Positions 15,988 through 23,797 of a stretch of DNA of 29,679 nt are shown here, piece by piece; the stretch's first letter is position 1, and every line of letters starts with the position of its first letter. The position numbers and the translations under genes were made by a program. The notes beneath the pieces are model-generated. The model saw only the letters and a list, made by a program, of their open reading frames with translations. It made no database searches and was not told the DNA's origin. The stretch comes from an uncultured Oscillospiraceae bacterium. GTDB taxonomy: Bacteria > Bacillota > Clostridia > Oscillospirales > Oscillospiraceae. The stretch covers positions 1 to 29,679 of the forward strand of contig CALWXY010000136.1 of the NCBI GenBank assembly GCA_944385595.1, written 5' to 3'.

Positions 15988-15995
15988 CACCATTT

Positions 15996-16706
15996 CTAAC
16001 TATATCGGCACACGGCGTCGAAGGCCGTGGAGCCGTCGGAGTGTTCGCCGCGGACGAACACGGACTCGCCGTCGCCGGCGCGAAGTATGCGCAGCTCCTC
16101 GCCGGGGCGGCACTCGGAGACGTAGTCGACCTGCATATAGGAGCACACGCGCTCCTCCCCGCCCCAGAAATCCGTGAAGTCGCAGACGAGGTCGAGGTAT
16201 TTGGGGCTGGTGAAGTGGTGGTTTGAGTCGCAGTCCGACCATCTGACGCGCTCTGAGCCCGCAATCTGCATGTCGCCGCGGAAGGCCGCGCGCGGCATTG
16301 CTTTGCCGGGCTGCGCCGGCTCATTCCACATACCGCTCAGCTCCGAGAGGCGCATGACGCGACGCTCGTCGTAGTCGACGGCGAAAAAGCTGAGCTGCGC
16401 CGTGCCGACCGGCTCGCCGCCGATTTTCAGCTCGGATGAGTAGTATATGCGGACGCCCTTTTCCGCTCTGGGCGCTATGTCTATCTCCAGCTCGCTGCCC
16501 CAGGGAATGGAGCGGCTCTGGCTGAGGGCAAATTTATCGACCATCCACACCGAGTGCTTCTCCGTAATCAGCCGGAGGCGCGGTATGCCGTCGGCGTCGA
16601 TTTGCAGCAGCGTGTCGCCTATAATCATCCTCGCCAGCTCCGCGGGGGAGGCATTGCAGTTGTAGTCCGTGTACATGGGGAGTATGGTGTGCCTGAAAAT
16701 GCTCAT
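15996..16706 (-). CDS. acyl-ACP thioesterase-like protein (double hotdog)
   Basis: A 236-residue protein related to bacterial acyl-ACP thioesterases, which release fatty acids from acyl carrier protein. The first hotdog has HSVWMVDKFALSQSRSIPWGSELEI (about 51-75). The second begins with the diagnostic VRWSDCDSNHHFTSPKYLD (about 152-170), which aligns residue by residue with the family pattern RxSDxDxNxHxNNxxYLD, keeping the catalytic Asn and His; the usual Asn-Asn is replaced by Thr-Ser. Its ATG overlaps the OGG1-like stop (TAATG), so both are translated from one mRNA. Substrate chain length cannot be inferred. Confidence 0.87.
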   Translation of the reverse strand: MSIFRHTILPMYTDYNCNASPAELARMIIGDTLLQIDADGIPRLRLITEKHSVWMVDKFALSQSRSIPWGSELEIDIAPRAEKGVRIYYSSELKIGGEPVGTAQLSFFAVDYDERRVMRLSELSGMWNEPAQPGKAMPRAAFRGDMQIAGSERVRWSDCDSNHHFTSPKYLDLVCDFTDFWGGEERVCSYMQVDYVSECRPGEELRILRAGDGESVFVRGEHSDGSTAFDAVCRYS

Positions 16707-17533
16707 TATTTGTCTCCGCTTCTCGCATTATAGAATATGTACTGCTGTGCAAGGCCCGCGTAGTCGCCGAAGGCGGCGGCGGGGTCGAAGTCCTTTGGGA
16801 AGTGCTCCTTGAGCGCGCGCTTCATCCAGACGTCTATGGGAAAGGCCTCCATCTTGTGCAGGCCGAAGAGGATGAAGCAGTTCGCGACCTTTTCGCCCAC
16901 GCCGTAGAGCTTGCGGACGCGGCGGACGGCCTCGGTGCAGGTCATCGCGTCCAGCTCGGCGAAGCTGAGCGTGCCGTTCACTATCTCCCGGGCGGCTGCT
17001 ATGATATACGGCGCGCGGTAGCCGGAGCGCAGCGGCGCGAGGGCGGCCTCGTCGAGCAGCGCTATGCGCTCGGCGGGCGGGAATGCGTAGTGTGTGCCGG
17101 ATGGCGTCTCAATCTCGTCGCCGTAGAGGCGGCAGAGGGTCTCGACTATCTTTTTTATCCTCGGGATATTGTTGCACTGTGAGATGATGAAGCTGCACAG
17201 GGCCTCCCATCTGTCCTGGCGGAGTATGCGTATGCCGCGCCCGAACTCGACGCAGCGCTCCATGTAGCCGCCGTCGCAAAACGGCTCGGAGACTGCGGCG
17301 TAGTCGAGGTCGAGGTCGAAGTATTCGCGCCAGAGCGCCCCGTCGCTCTCCGGGGCGGAGATGTACACCGCGCCGTTTTCGTACCAGAGCCGGGCAAAGC
17401 GCCCGAGGGCGACGCCCTCGTAGGCCCCGTCGGGGCATTTGTTCCATCGGAAGCACTGGCCGCACTCAAAGGTTTTCTCTATATCGAGCTCGTCCGCGCC
17501 GCAGAGGCGCAGGGCGGGAGCCGTGGTCAGCAT
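16706..17533 (-). CDS. 8-oxoguanine DNA glycosylase/AP lyase (OGG1-type)
   Basis: A 275-residue base-excision repair enzyme. The N-terminal OGG_N-like domain covers about residues 10-105 (TFECGQCFRWNKCPDGAYEGV). The HhH-GPD domain follows, with the hairpin KLYGVGEKVANCFILFGL containing catalytic Lys215 and the conserved Asp234 in FPIDVWMKR. Both catalytic residues match human OGG1 (Lys249/Asp268). The family removes 8-oxoG opposite C and nicks the strand. The start follows AGGAGA about 6 nt upstream. Its own promoter lies in the terminator of ribF (17563-17591). Confidence 0.94.
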   Translation of the reverse strand: MLTTAPALRLCGADELDIEKTFECGQCFRWNKCPDGAYEGVALGRFARLWYENGAVYISAPESDGALWREYFDLDLDYAAVSEPFCDGGYMERCVEFGRGIRILRQDRWEALCSFIISQCNNIPRIKKIVETLCRLYGDEIETPSGTHYAFPPAERIALLDEAALAPLRSGYRAPYIIAAAREIVNGTLSFAELDAMTCTEAVRRVRKLYGVGEKVANCFILFGLHKMEAFPIDVWMKRALKEHFPKDFDPAAAFGDYAGLAQQYIFYNARSGDK

Positions 17534-17562
17534 CGAATCTCTCCTTTTAAAAGCCTGACTAT

Positions 17563-17591
17563 ATTATAACTGCGCCGCCGCGATTCTTCAA
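17563..17591 (-). promoter_or_regulatory. promoter of the glycosylase-thioesterase pair, embedded in the ribF hairpin
   Basis: On the minus strand: TTGAAG (17586-17591), 17-nt spacer, perfect TATAAT (17563-17568), 30 bp before the ATG. The -35 lies in the loop and the spacer in one arm of the hairpin 17570-17611. Confidence 0.83.
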
Positions 17592-17611
17592 TAGTATCGC
17601 AGGCGGCGCAG
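17570..17611 (-). terminator. hairpin ending the nusA-infB-ribF operon
   Basis: A 15-bp GC-rich stem with one bulged base (17570-17584 with 17596-17611) and an 11-nt loop, starting 7 bp after the ribF stop. On the minus strand the tail is TTATAATATAG, only partly U-rich and doubling as a -10 element. Termination is likely but may be incomplete. Confidence 0.6.
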
Positions 17612-17617
17612 AAATTT

Positions 17618-18508
17618 TTACAATCTGTCAAAATATTTCCGGACGTTCAGCTCGTCCTCGGCAATCTGTGCTCTCAGCTGCTCGGCGCCGTCGAAGCGGC
17701 GCTCGGGTCTTATGAAGCTGTGGAACTCGACGCGGACTTTGCGTCCGTATAGGTTGCCGGAGTAGTCGAGTATGTAGCTCTCCACCGACGGCTCGGTGCC
17801 GTTGTGGAAGGTGGGCCGCACGCCGACGTTGGTGACGGCTATGTGCTCCTCGTCGCCGAAGAACACCCGCGTGGCGTAGACGCCGTAGCGCGGGACGATG
17901 ACGTGCTCCGGCACGCGCATATTGATGGTGGGCGTGCCCATTTTGCGCCCCAGCTTGTAGCCGTAGCGCACGGTGTCGCTCAGCTCGTGGGGATGTCCCA
18001 GCAGGCGCGTCGCCGCCTCCATATCCCCGCGCAGCACGAGCTTGCGTATGCGCGTGGAGCTGACAGTCTCACCGTCGACCTTGACGGGGGCGATGATGTC
18101 GCTGCCCATGCCGTTCTCCGCGCAGTAGCGCTGCAGCAGCTCGGCGCTGCCCTCGCCGCGGTAGCCGAAGCGGAAGTCGTGCCCCACGACGAGGTGCACC
18201 GCGCCGAGCTCGGAGCGCAGCGAGTCGAGGAAGTCGCGCCACGGCATGCGCATGACCTCCTCGCTGAAGTGGATGAACAGCACGTTCTCCACCCCGAACA
18301 GGCGGCGGATGATGTCCGCGCGCTCCTCGCTGCTGGTGAGCAGCAGGACTTCCTTGTGTGTGACAAAGGTGTCGGGGTGGGCGTCGAAGGTGAGCACCGT
18401 CGGCTCCGCGCCTATCTCCGAGGCGCGCTGCGAGGTGCGCCTTATCAGCTCGGCGTGGCCGAGGTGCAGTCCGTCGAAAAAGCCGAGGGCTATGGCAGTT
18501 CTCTTCAT
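17618..18508 (-). CDS. ribF: bifunctional riboflavin kinase/FAD synthetase
   Basis: Makes FMN then FAD from riboflavin and ATP. 296 residues. The N-terminal nucleotidyltransferase domain shows ALGFFDGLHLGHAELI (7-22), with the GFFDGLHLGH form of the HIGH-type site, and VGHDFRFGYRGEGS near 118-131, then SSTRIRKLVLRGD at about 158-170. The C-terminal flavokinase domain starts near 180 (GYKLGRKMGTPTINM, with the kinase PTxN motif) and continues through VTNVGVRPTFHNG and ESYILDYSGNLYGR. Both halves are complete. It follows truB by 10 bp, the usual last gene of this operon. Confidence 0.97.
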   Translation of the reverse strand: MKRTAIALGFFDGLHLGHAELIRRTSQRASEIGAEPTVLTFDAHPDTFVTHKEVLLLTSSEERADIIRRLFGVENVLFIHFSEEVMRMPWRDFLDSLRSELGAVHLVVGHDFRFGYRGEGSAELLQRYCAENGMGSDIIAPVKVDGETVSSTRIRKLVLRGDMEAATRLLGHPHELSDTVRYGYKLGRKMGTPTINMRVPEHVIVPRYGVYATRVFFGDEEHIAVTNVGVRPTFHNGTEPSVESYILDYSGNLYGRKVRVEFHSFIRPERRFDGAEQLRAQIAEDELNVRKYFDRL

Positions 18509-18518
18509 TTCATCGACC

Positions 18519-19394
18519 TCAGAAAAAGTTCTTTATCGAGCGCATATGACCGTTTTCCGCTCTGCCGAGCATGAGGAAGTCACCGCCCGCGGAGAGGACG
18601 CGGTAGTCGCCGTCCGGCACGGCGGCGTCTAGCGCGACGCCGTTGCGGCACAGCCGCTCCGTGGCAGCATCGAGGACGTGCTCCGGCAGCGCCGCAAACA
18701 GCGACGAGACCGGGCGCAGCAGGCTCACCGCCGAGCCATCGGCGGCGGCGCGCTCTATCTCCTCGAGGCTGTGCGCCTCGTGAACGGAGAAGGCCCCCGC
18801 GGCGACGCGCCGCAGCGACGACATGCAGCCGCCGCAGCCGAGGCTCTCGCCTATGTCGCTGCACAGCGTGCGGATATATGTGCCTTTTGAGCACTCGACG
18901 TCGAGCAGCACATCGCCATTCTCTTCCCGCCCGACAAGCTCAAGGCGGTGGATGGTGATGCGCCGCGCCGCGCGCTCTATCTCCTCGCCGCGCCGCGCCA
19001 TTTTATACAGGCGCTGCCCACCGACCTTGACGGCGGAGTACATCGGCGGCACCTGGCTTATCTCGCCGCGAAAGCGTGCGAGCGCAGCATCCAGCGCGTC
19101 CGGCGATATATCCGCCTCGCGCTCTGCGAGCACTCTGCCGCTCGTGTCCTGCGTATCGGTCGCAAGGCCGAGCCGCAGCCCGGCTATGTAGCGCTTTCTG
19201 TCGGCCTCCGCGAACTCGACGGCCTTGGTGGCCTTGCCCACGAACACGACGAGCAGCCCCGTCGCCATCGGGTCGAGGGTGCCGGAGTGGCCTATGCGCC
19301 GCTCGCGCAGCAGTCCGCGCAGCTTCGCCACGACGTCGTGGCTCGTCCAGTCGGCGGGCTTATCGACAAGCAGTATCCCGTTCAATGCTTCCAT
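18519..19394 (-). CDS. truB: tRNA pseudouridine(55) synthase
   Basis: Isomerises U55 in the T-loop of tRNAs. 291 residues. Motif GILLVDKPADWTSHDVVAKLRG opens the protein; the catalytic Asp41 is in RIGHSGTLDPMATGLL. KRYIAGLRLGLATDTQDTSG, the substrate-binding Tyr in PPMYSAVKVGGQRLYKMAR, and ECSKGTYIRTLCSDIG are all present. A C-terminal PUA-like part is short. The gene overlaps the nrnA end by 13 bp and is followed by ribF. Confidence 0.97.
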   Translation of the reverse strand: MEALNGILLVDKPADWTSHDVVAKLRGLLRERRIGHSGTLDPMATGLLVVFVGKATKAVEFAEADRKRYIAGLRLGLATDTQDTSGRVLAEREADISPDALDAALARFRGEISQVPPMYSAVKVGGQRLYKMARRGEEIERAARRITIHRLELVGREENGDVLLDVECSKGTYIRTLCSDIGESLGCGGCMSSLRRVAAGAFSVHEAHSLEEIERAAADGSAVSLLRPVSSLFAALPEHVLDAATERLCRNGVALDAAVPDGDYRVLSAGGDFLMLGRAENGHMRSIKNFF

Positions 19395-20335
19395 TCCTCA
19401 ATTATGGCGGCGACGAGGCGCTCCGCGGCCTCCTCCGGCGCGCAGCTCATGGCGCAGCCCGCAGCCATCGGGTGACCGCCGCCGCCGAATTTGGCGCATA
19501 CGTCGCTGGAATTCACGTCGAAGCTGCTGCGCAGCGATATCTTGCACAGGCCCGGCGCCTTCTCGCGTATGGTGGCGCTGCAGGACGAGCCCTCCACTCT
19601 CCCGGCGAGGGAGGCGAGGTCGTCGCAGTCGTTTTCCGTCGCGCCGGACTCGCGCATCATGTCGAGCGTCACGAAGGCGACGGTCACGCGCCCGTCGAAA
19701 TACTGGCGCATGGCGGAGTAGATAAGCCCCTCCAGCTTCAGTCTCGCGGGCGAGACCTTGCGGAACAGGCGGACGTTCAGCCCGCCGTAGTCCGCGCCGG
19801 CGTCAATCAGCTCGGCGGCGGCGCGGTGGGTGTCCGCCGTAGTGTTGCGGTAGAGGAAGCAGCCGGTGTCCGTCGAGACGGCGGCGTAGAGCCTGTCGGC
19901 CATCTCCTTGTCCAGCTTCACGCCAAGCTCGTTTGCAAGCTCGAGCACTATCTCGCCGCAGGCGGCCTTCTCGGGCTTTAGCAGCAGGCGCTTCGCGTAG
20001 CGGCTGTTGGAGCCGTGGTGGTCAATGCACAGCTCCACCTCGCCCCCGGCGAAGCCGACGGGGAACATCGTGTCCGCCGCGAGGTCGACAGCCGTGAGCG
20101 TCTCGCACACGAACCCCTCCGGCGGCTCAAGCCCCTCGACAAAGCGGGCGTAGCGGCTGGTTATCTCCGGGTTCGGCATGAGGCAGGCCGTCTTGCCCAT
20201 GGCGCGTAGTATGAGGCACAGCGCCGACGCGCTGCCGACTGTGTCGCCGTCCGGGCGGCAGTGGCTCATTATGAGGAAGTTATCGCGCGAGCGGATGAAA
20301 TCCGCGCACTCGCGCACGGTGAGCAGCTCACTCAT
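19382..20335 (-). CDS. nrnA: DHH/DHHA1 phosphoesterase (NrnA-type nanoRNase/pAp phosphatase)
   Basis: Degrades short oligoribonucleotides from the 5' end and dephosphorylates pAp. 317 residues from the ATG at 20335 (a second ATG lies three codons upstream). Metal-binding motifs: SHCRPDGD (24-31), the DHH triad in CIDHHGSN (103-110), and an Asp-rich motif near STDTGCF (154-160). The DHHA1 domain ends with the RNA-binding GGGGH at 284-288. The whole family architecture is present. It overlaps the rbfA end, so translation is coupled; position between rbfA and truB is standard in Clostridia. Confidence 0.95.
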   Translation of the reverse strand: MSELLTVRECADFIRSRDNFLIMSHCRPDGDTVGSASALCLILRAMGKTACLMPNPEITSRYARFVEGLEPPEGFVCETLTAVDLAADTMFPVGFAGGEVELCIDHHGSNSRYAKRLLLKPEKAACGEIVLELANELGVKLDKEMADRLYAAVSTDTGCFLYRNTTADTHRAAAELIDAGADYGGLNVRLFRKVSPARLKLEGLIYSAMRQYFDGRVTVAFVTLDMMRESGATENDCDDLASLAGRVEGSSCSATIREKAPGLCKISLRSSFDVNSSDVCAKFGGGGHPMAAGCAMSCAPEEAAERLVAAIIEEWKH

Positions 20336-20684
20336 CGCGCTCACCCCGCTCGAGACGGCTGATTATCTCGTTTATATGGCTGCCGTGCTCTATGGAGGTG
20401 TCCAGCTCGAACACCAGCTCCGGCGTGTAGCGCAGCGAGAGGCTCGCGCCCAGCTCGCGGCGGATATAGCCCGCGGCGGAGCGCAGGCCCTTCATGAACT
20501 CTTTTGCGTCCTTGAGGCCGAGCACGCTGACGTAGACCTTCGCGTAACGCAGGTCACCCGTCGCCTCGACGCGGGTGATGCTGATGAGACCCTGGTTCAC
20601 GCGCGGGTCCTTGATATTTCTCAAAATGCTGCTGAGGGCGAACTGGATATCGTCGTTGGTTCTGCCCATTCTGTTGGAAGCCAT
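20328..20684 (-). CDS. rbfA: 30S ribosome-binding factor RbfA
   Basis: A 118-residue KH-fold factor for 16S rRNA 5'-end maturation and cold adaptation. Family features: start RMGRTNDDIQFALSSILRNIKDPRV, then ITRVEATGDLRYAKVYVSVLG, the region SAAGYIRRELGASLSLRYTPELVFELDTSIEHG with the typical P-E-L-x-F pattern, and a short charged tail. GGGAGG lies 5-6 nt before the ATG. It follows infB after a 68-bp spacer containing a hairpin. Confidence 0.97.
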   Translation of the reverse strand: MASNRMGRTNDDIQFALSSILRNIKDPRVNQGLISITRVEATGDLRYAKVYVSVLGLKDAKEFMKGLRSAAGYIRRELGASLSLRYTPELVFELDTSIEHGSHINEIISRLERGERDE

Positions 20685-20706
20685 AAAAATCCTCCCTTAG
20701 TAGTAA

Positions 20707-20730
20707 GACGGGCGCGTTGCCGCGCCCGTC
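20707..20730 (-). other. hairpin between infB and rbfA
   Basis: Perfect 10-bp stem GACGGGCGCG / CGCGCCCGTC with a 4-nt loop, 22 bp after the infB stop. No U-tract follows on the minus strand (TTACTACT), so it is more likely an mRNA-processing or stability element than a full terminator. Confidence 0.55.
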
Positions 20731-20752
20731 GCTATACGGCCGCTAACGGCGG

Positions 20753-23104
20753 CTATTGTTTGATTTCCTCCATCACGAAGCACTCGATGACGTCGCCCTC
20801 TTTGATATCGTTGAACTTCTCGACCTGCATGCCGCACTCGTAGCCGGAGGCGACCTCCTTGACGTCGTCCTTGAAGCGGCGCAGAGAGGCGAGGTGGCCC
20901 TCGTGGATGACGATATTGTCGCGGTTCACGCGCACGTCACAGTTGCGGACAATCTTGCCGTCGGTGACGTAGCAGCCGCAGACGGTGCCAATCTTGGAGA
21001 CCTTGTAGACCTGGCGCACCTCGGCGTGACCTATGATGACCTCCTTGTACTTCGGCGCGAGCATGCCCTTCATGGCGGCCTCGATCTCGCCGATGCAGTC
21101 GTAGATGACGCGGTAGAGGCGGATATCGACGTTCGCGCGGGTGGCATTCTCACGGGCGGCATTGTCCGGACGGACGTTGAAGCCGACCACGATTGCGCCG
21201 CTGGTCGCGGCGAGCATGAAGTCGGACTCGTTGATGGCGCCGACGCCGGAGTGGATGACCTTGACGCGGACCTCATCGTTGGAGAGCTTCTCGAGGCTGG
21301 CTTTGACCGCCACGGCGCTGCCCTGGACGTCAGCCTTGACTATGATATTGAGGTCTTTAATCTCGCCCGCGTCAATCTGGGCGAAGAGATCCTCGAGCGA
21401 GACCTTCTTGGCAACGCCGAGAGTCTCGTTTTTCTTGTTCTGCTTGCGCTCTTCGACCAGCTCACGCGCCATACGCTCATCGTCGACGGCGTTGAACACG
21501 TCGCCCGCGAGGGGCACCTCGGACATACCGGTAATCTCAACCGGGATGGACGGGCCTGCGGACTCGACGCGCTCGCCCTTGTCGTTGGTCATGACTCTGA
21601 CTCTGCCGACAGCCGTACCAGCGATGATGATGTCGCCCTGGTGGAGCGTGCCGTTCTGGACGAGGACGGTCATAATGGGGCCGCGGCCTCTGTCGAGCCG
21701 CGCCTCGATGACGGTGCCCTTGGCGGCGCGGTTGGGGTTGGCCTTGAGCTCCTGGACCTCGGCGAGCAGTACGAGGTTCTCGAGCAGGTTGTCTATGCCC
21801 ATGCCGGTTTTGGCGGATATCGGGCAGACGATGGTATCGCCGCCCCACTCCTCGCTGACGAGGTCGTACTCGGTGAGCTGCTGCTTGATGCGGTCGGGGT
21901 TGGCGCCGACGGTGTCCATCTTGTTGATGGCGACGACTATAGGAATACCTGCGGCCTTGGCGTGGTTGATCGACTCTATGGTCTGCGGCATGATGCCGTC
22001 GTCCGCGGCGACGACGAGTATGGCTATATCGGTGACCATGGCGCCGCGGGCGCGCATGGAAGTGAAGGCCTCGTGGCCCGGCGTATCGAGGAAGGTGATG
22101 GGGCTGCCGTTTATCTCGACGCGGTAGGCGCCTATGTGCTGGGTGATGCCGCCGGCCTCGCCGCTCGCGACGTTTGCGCGGCGGATATAGTCGAGCAGGC
22201 TGGTCTTGCCGTGGTCGACGTGACCCATGACGACGACGACAGGCGCGCGGGGCACGAGATCCTCCGGCTTATCCTCGTGGTCGTCTATGAGGCGCTCCTC
22301 GACGGTGACGACGACCTCCTTCTCGACCTTGCAGCCGAGCTCCATCGCGACGAGGGCGGCGGTGTCGTAATCTATTATCTCCGAGACGGAGACGAACATG
22401 CCCATGCCGACCAGCTTTTTGACGACCTCGGCGCCGCTCTTCTTCATACGGCTGGCGAGCTCGCCGACGGAGATCTCGTCGGGGATGGAGACCTTGACGG
22501 GCGCCTTCTTCGCAAGCTCGAAGAACTGGCGCTGCTGTCTATCGCGCTCCTCCTGGCGGCGTTTGGCGCTCATGTTCTGCTGCTGGCGGGATTTGCTCTT
22601 ATTGGTGAACTTCTCCTTGCCGCTGCGCATATTCTGAGCCTTGTCGCCCGCGAGGTTATCGAACTTCTCGTCGTATTTGTCGAGGTTCGTGGCGGCGGAG
22701 CCGCGGGTATCGATGACGCGCTTTTCAGGCACGCGCTTGGGCTGTGGCGCACTCTGTTGAGCCTGAGGCTTGCGCTGCGGCTGCTGAGGCTGCGGCTGCG
22801 GCTGAGCGGGCTGCTGAGGCTTTGCGGCCTGCGGCTGGGATTGCTCCGGCTGGGCGGGCTGCTGGGGCTTCGGCTGCTCCGGCTCCTTCTTCTCGGGCGC
22901 CGGTGCGCTGTCGGCAAACACCTCGGCTATGCTCCCTATCTGGTTGTGCTGGGTGAGATATTCAAATATAAGGTCGAGCTCCGGCTCTTCCAGTACCTGC
23001 ATATGGTTTTTGGGCGTGGTGGCGTAATCCGTGAGTATCTGGGTTATGGTCTTGGAGGTCATCTTAAAGTCCTTGGCCACCTCATGCACCCTGTATTTAT
23101 TCAT
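20753..23104 (-). CDS. infB: translation initiation factor IF-2
   Basis: GTPase that brings initiator tRNA to the 30S subunit. 783 residues. The N-terminal IF2_N module is at about 1-55, followed by a low-complexity Pro/Gln/Ala linker (69-128) and a basic region. The G domain has P-loop GHVDHGKT at 294-301, the DTPGHE switch, and NKMD. Domain II and the C-terminal initiator tRNA-binding domain follow, ending FVMEEIKQ. All GTPase motifs are intact. The ATG overlaps the ylxQ stop as ATGA. The linker is encoded by GGCTGCGGCTG-type repeats at about 22721-22900, a region prone to length change. Confidence 0.98.
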   Translation of the reverse strand: MNKYRVHEVAKDFKMTSKTITQILTDYATTPKNHMQVLEEPELDLIFEYLTQHNQIGSIAEVFADSAPAPEKKEPEQPKPQQPAQPEQSQPQAAKPQQPAQPQPQPQQPQRKPQAQQSAPQPKRVPEKRVIDTRGSAATNLDKYDEKFDNLAGDKAQNMRSGKEKFTNKSKSRQQQNMSAKRRQEERDRQQRQFFELAKKAPVKVSIPDEISVGELASRMKKSGAEVVKKLVGMGMFVSVSEIIDYDTAALVAMELGCKVEKEVVVTVEERLIDDHEDKPEDLVPRAPVVVVMGHVDHGKTSLLDYIRRANVASGEAGGITQHIGAYRVEINGSPITFLDTPGHEAFTSMRARGAMVTDIAILVVAADDGIMPQTIESINHAKAAGIPIVVAINKMDTVGANPDRIKQQLTEYDLVSEEWGGDTIVCPISAKTGMGIDNLLENLVLLAEVQELKANPNRAAKGTVIEARLDRGRGPIMTVLVQNGTLHQGDIIIAGTAVGRVRVMTNDKGERVESAGPSIPVEITGMSEVPLAGDVFNAVDDERMARELVEERKQNKKNETLGVAKKVSLEDLFAQIDAGEIKDLNIIVKADVQGSAVAVKASLEKLSNDEVRVKVIHSGVGAINESDFMLAATSGAIVVGFNVRPDNAARENATRANVDIRLYRVIYDCIGEIEAAMKGMLAPKYKEVIIGHAEVRQVYKVSKIGTVCGCYVTDGKIVRNCDVRVNRDNIVIHEGHLASLRRFKDDVKEVASGYECGMQVEKFNDIKEGDVIECFVMEEIKQ

Positions 23105-23511
23105 ACGCTCTTCCTCCTCTTGCCGATTTTGTTCGCTTTGCCGCTCTTTTTCACGTGCTCCGCAATCTCCGCGAGGCGCTGCAGCAGCGCGGCGTCCTCG
23201 ACGCCGATGTCGGTGCAGAAGCGCAGGGCCAGCCCCGCGTCGTGAAATGCGGCCATGGAGCAGCCGCTCCTGCCTGTGGCGGCGGCTATCTCCGCCTTGC
23301 TCATCGGGCTCTCGACCAGCGGCACTCCGCTGCTCGCCGAAAAGCCCCTCGCGCGCCGCTGCGCGTTCTCCGACGCGTCGCTCGCGAGGACTATGAGCTT
23401 CGCCGCGCCGCCGTGGACGGACGCGCCGGTGTTCTGCTCGCCGGTGACGAGCAGTCCCGCCTTCATGGCGAGTCCGAGGCAGCCGAGCGCTTTGGAGTTA
23501 TCCTCACTCAT
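23101..23511 (-). CDS. L7Ae/L30e-family ribosomal-type protein YlxQ
   Basis: A small RNA-binding protein of the L7Ae/L30e/S12e/Gadd45 fold that sits between ylxR and infB in Firmicutes. The start at 23511 gives 136 residues and overlaps the ylxR end by 8 bp. Visible family features are ALGCLGLAMKAGLLVTGEQNTGASVHGGAAKLIVLASDASEN (about 8-50), where the Gly-rich loop and the LASDAS strand match YlxQ, then GCSMAAFHDAGLALRF. The C-terminus is Lys/Arg-rich (VKKSGKANKIGKRRKSV). It may bind kink-turn-like RNA; exact role unknown. Confidence 0.9.
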   Translation of the reverse strand: MSEDNSKALGCLGLAMKAGLLVTGEQNTGASVHGGAAKLIVLASDASENAQRRARGFSASSGVPLVESPMSKAEIAAATGRSGCSMAAFHDAGLALRFCTDIGVEDAALLQRLAEIAEHVKKSGKANKIGKRRKSV

Positions 23512-23776
23512 CGCCGCCCACCTCCATCTGCGCGGTGAGCGCGTCGTATACCTCCTGCGGGATGGGCACGTCGAAAGCGCGCTCCAGCGCCCGCGATTTG
23601 ATGGCTTTTTTGAGGCACTGCATGTCTCTGCACACATAGGCGCCGCGGCCCGGCGCCTTGCCCTTGAAGTCGAGCGATATGCCGCCGTCCGGCGCGCGGA
23701 CAACGCGGATGAGCTCGCGCTTGGGCTTCATCTCCCGGCAGCCGGTGCACTGCCGCATGGGAATCTTCTTGGGCAC
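23504..23776 (-). CDS. ylxR: YlxR family protein (DUF448; RnpM-like)
   Basis: A 90-residue protein with the YlxR core KKIPMRQCTGCREMKPKRELIRVVR, the RGAYVCRDMQCLKKAIKSRALERAF segment with conserved GR(G)AYxC, and paired Cys residues. Bacillus YlxR has been reported as an RNase P modulator (RnpM) and as a transcriptional regulator. The GTG at 23776 is chosen because GGAGG is 8 nt upstream; the next GTG three codons earlier would sit on the ribosome site itself. It is in the nusA-infB operon and overlaps ylxQ by 8 bp. Confidence 0.93.
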   Translation of the reverse strand: MPKKIPMRQCTGCREMKPKRELIRVVRAPDGGISLDFKGKAPGRGAYVCRDMQCLKKAIKSRALERAFDVPIPQEVYDALTAQMEVGGDE

Positions 23777-23797
23777 TCTGGCCACCTCCCTCTATAT

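Noticed and set aside
20756..23245. An 829-codon plus-strand reading frame
   Set aside because: Exact antisense shadow of infB with repetitive Leu/Asp/Val content and no start signals.
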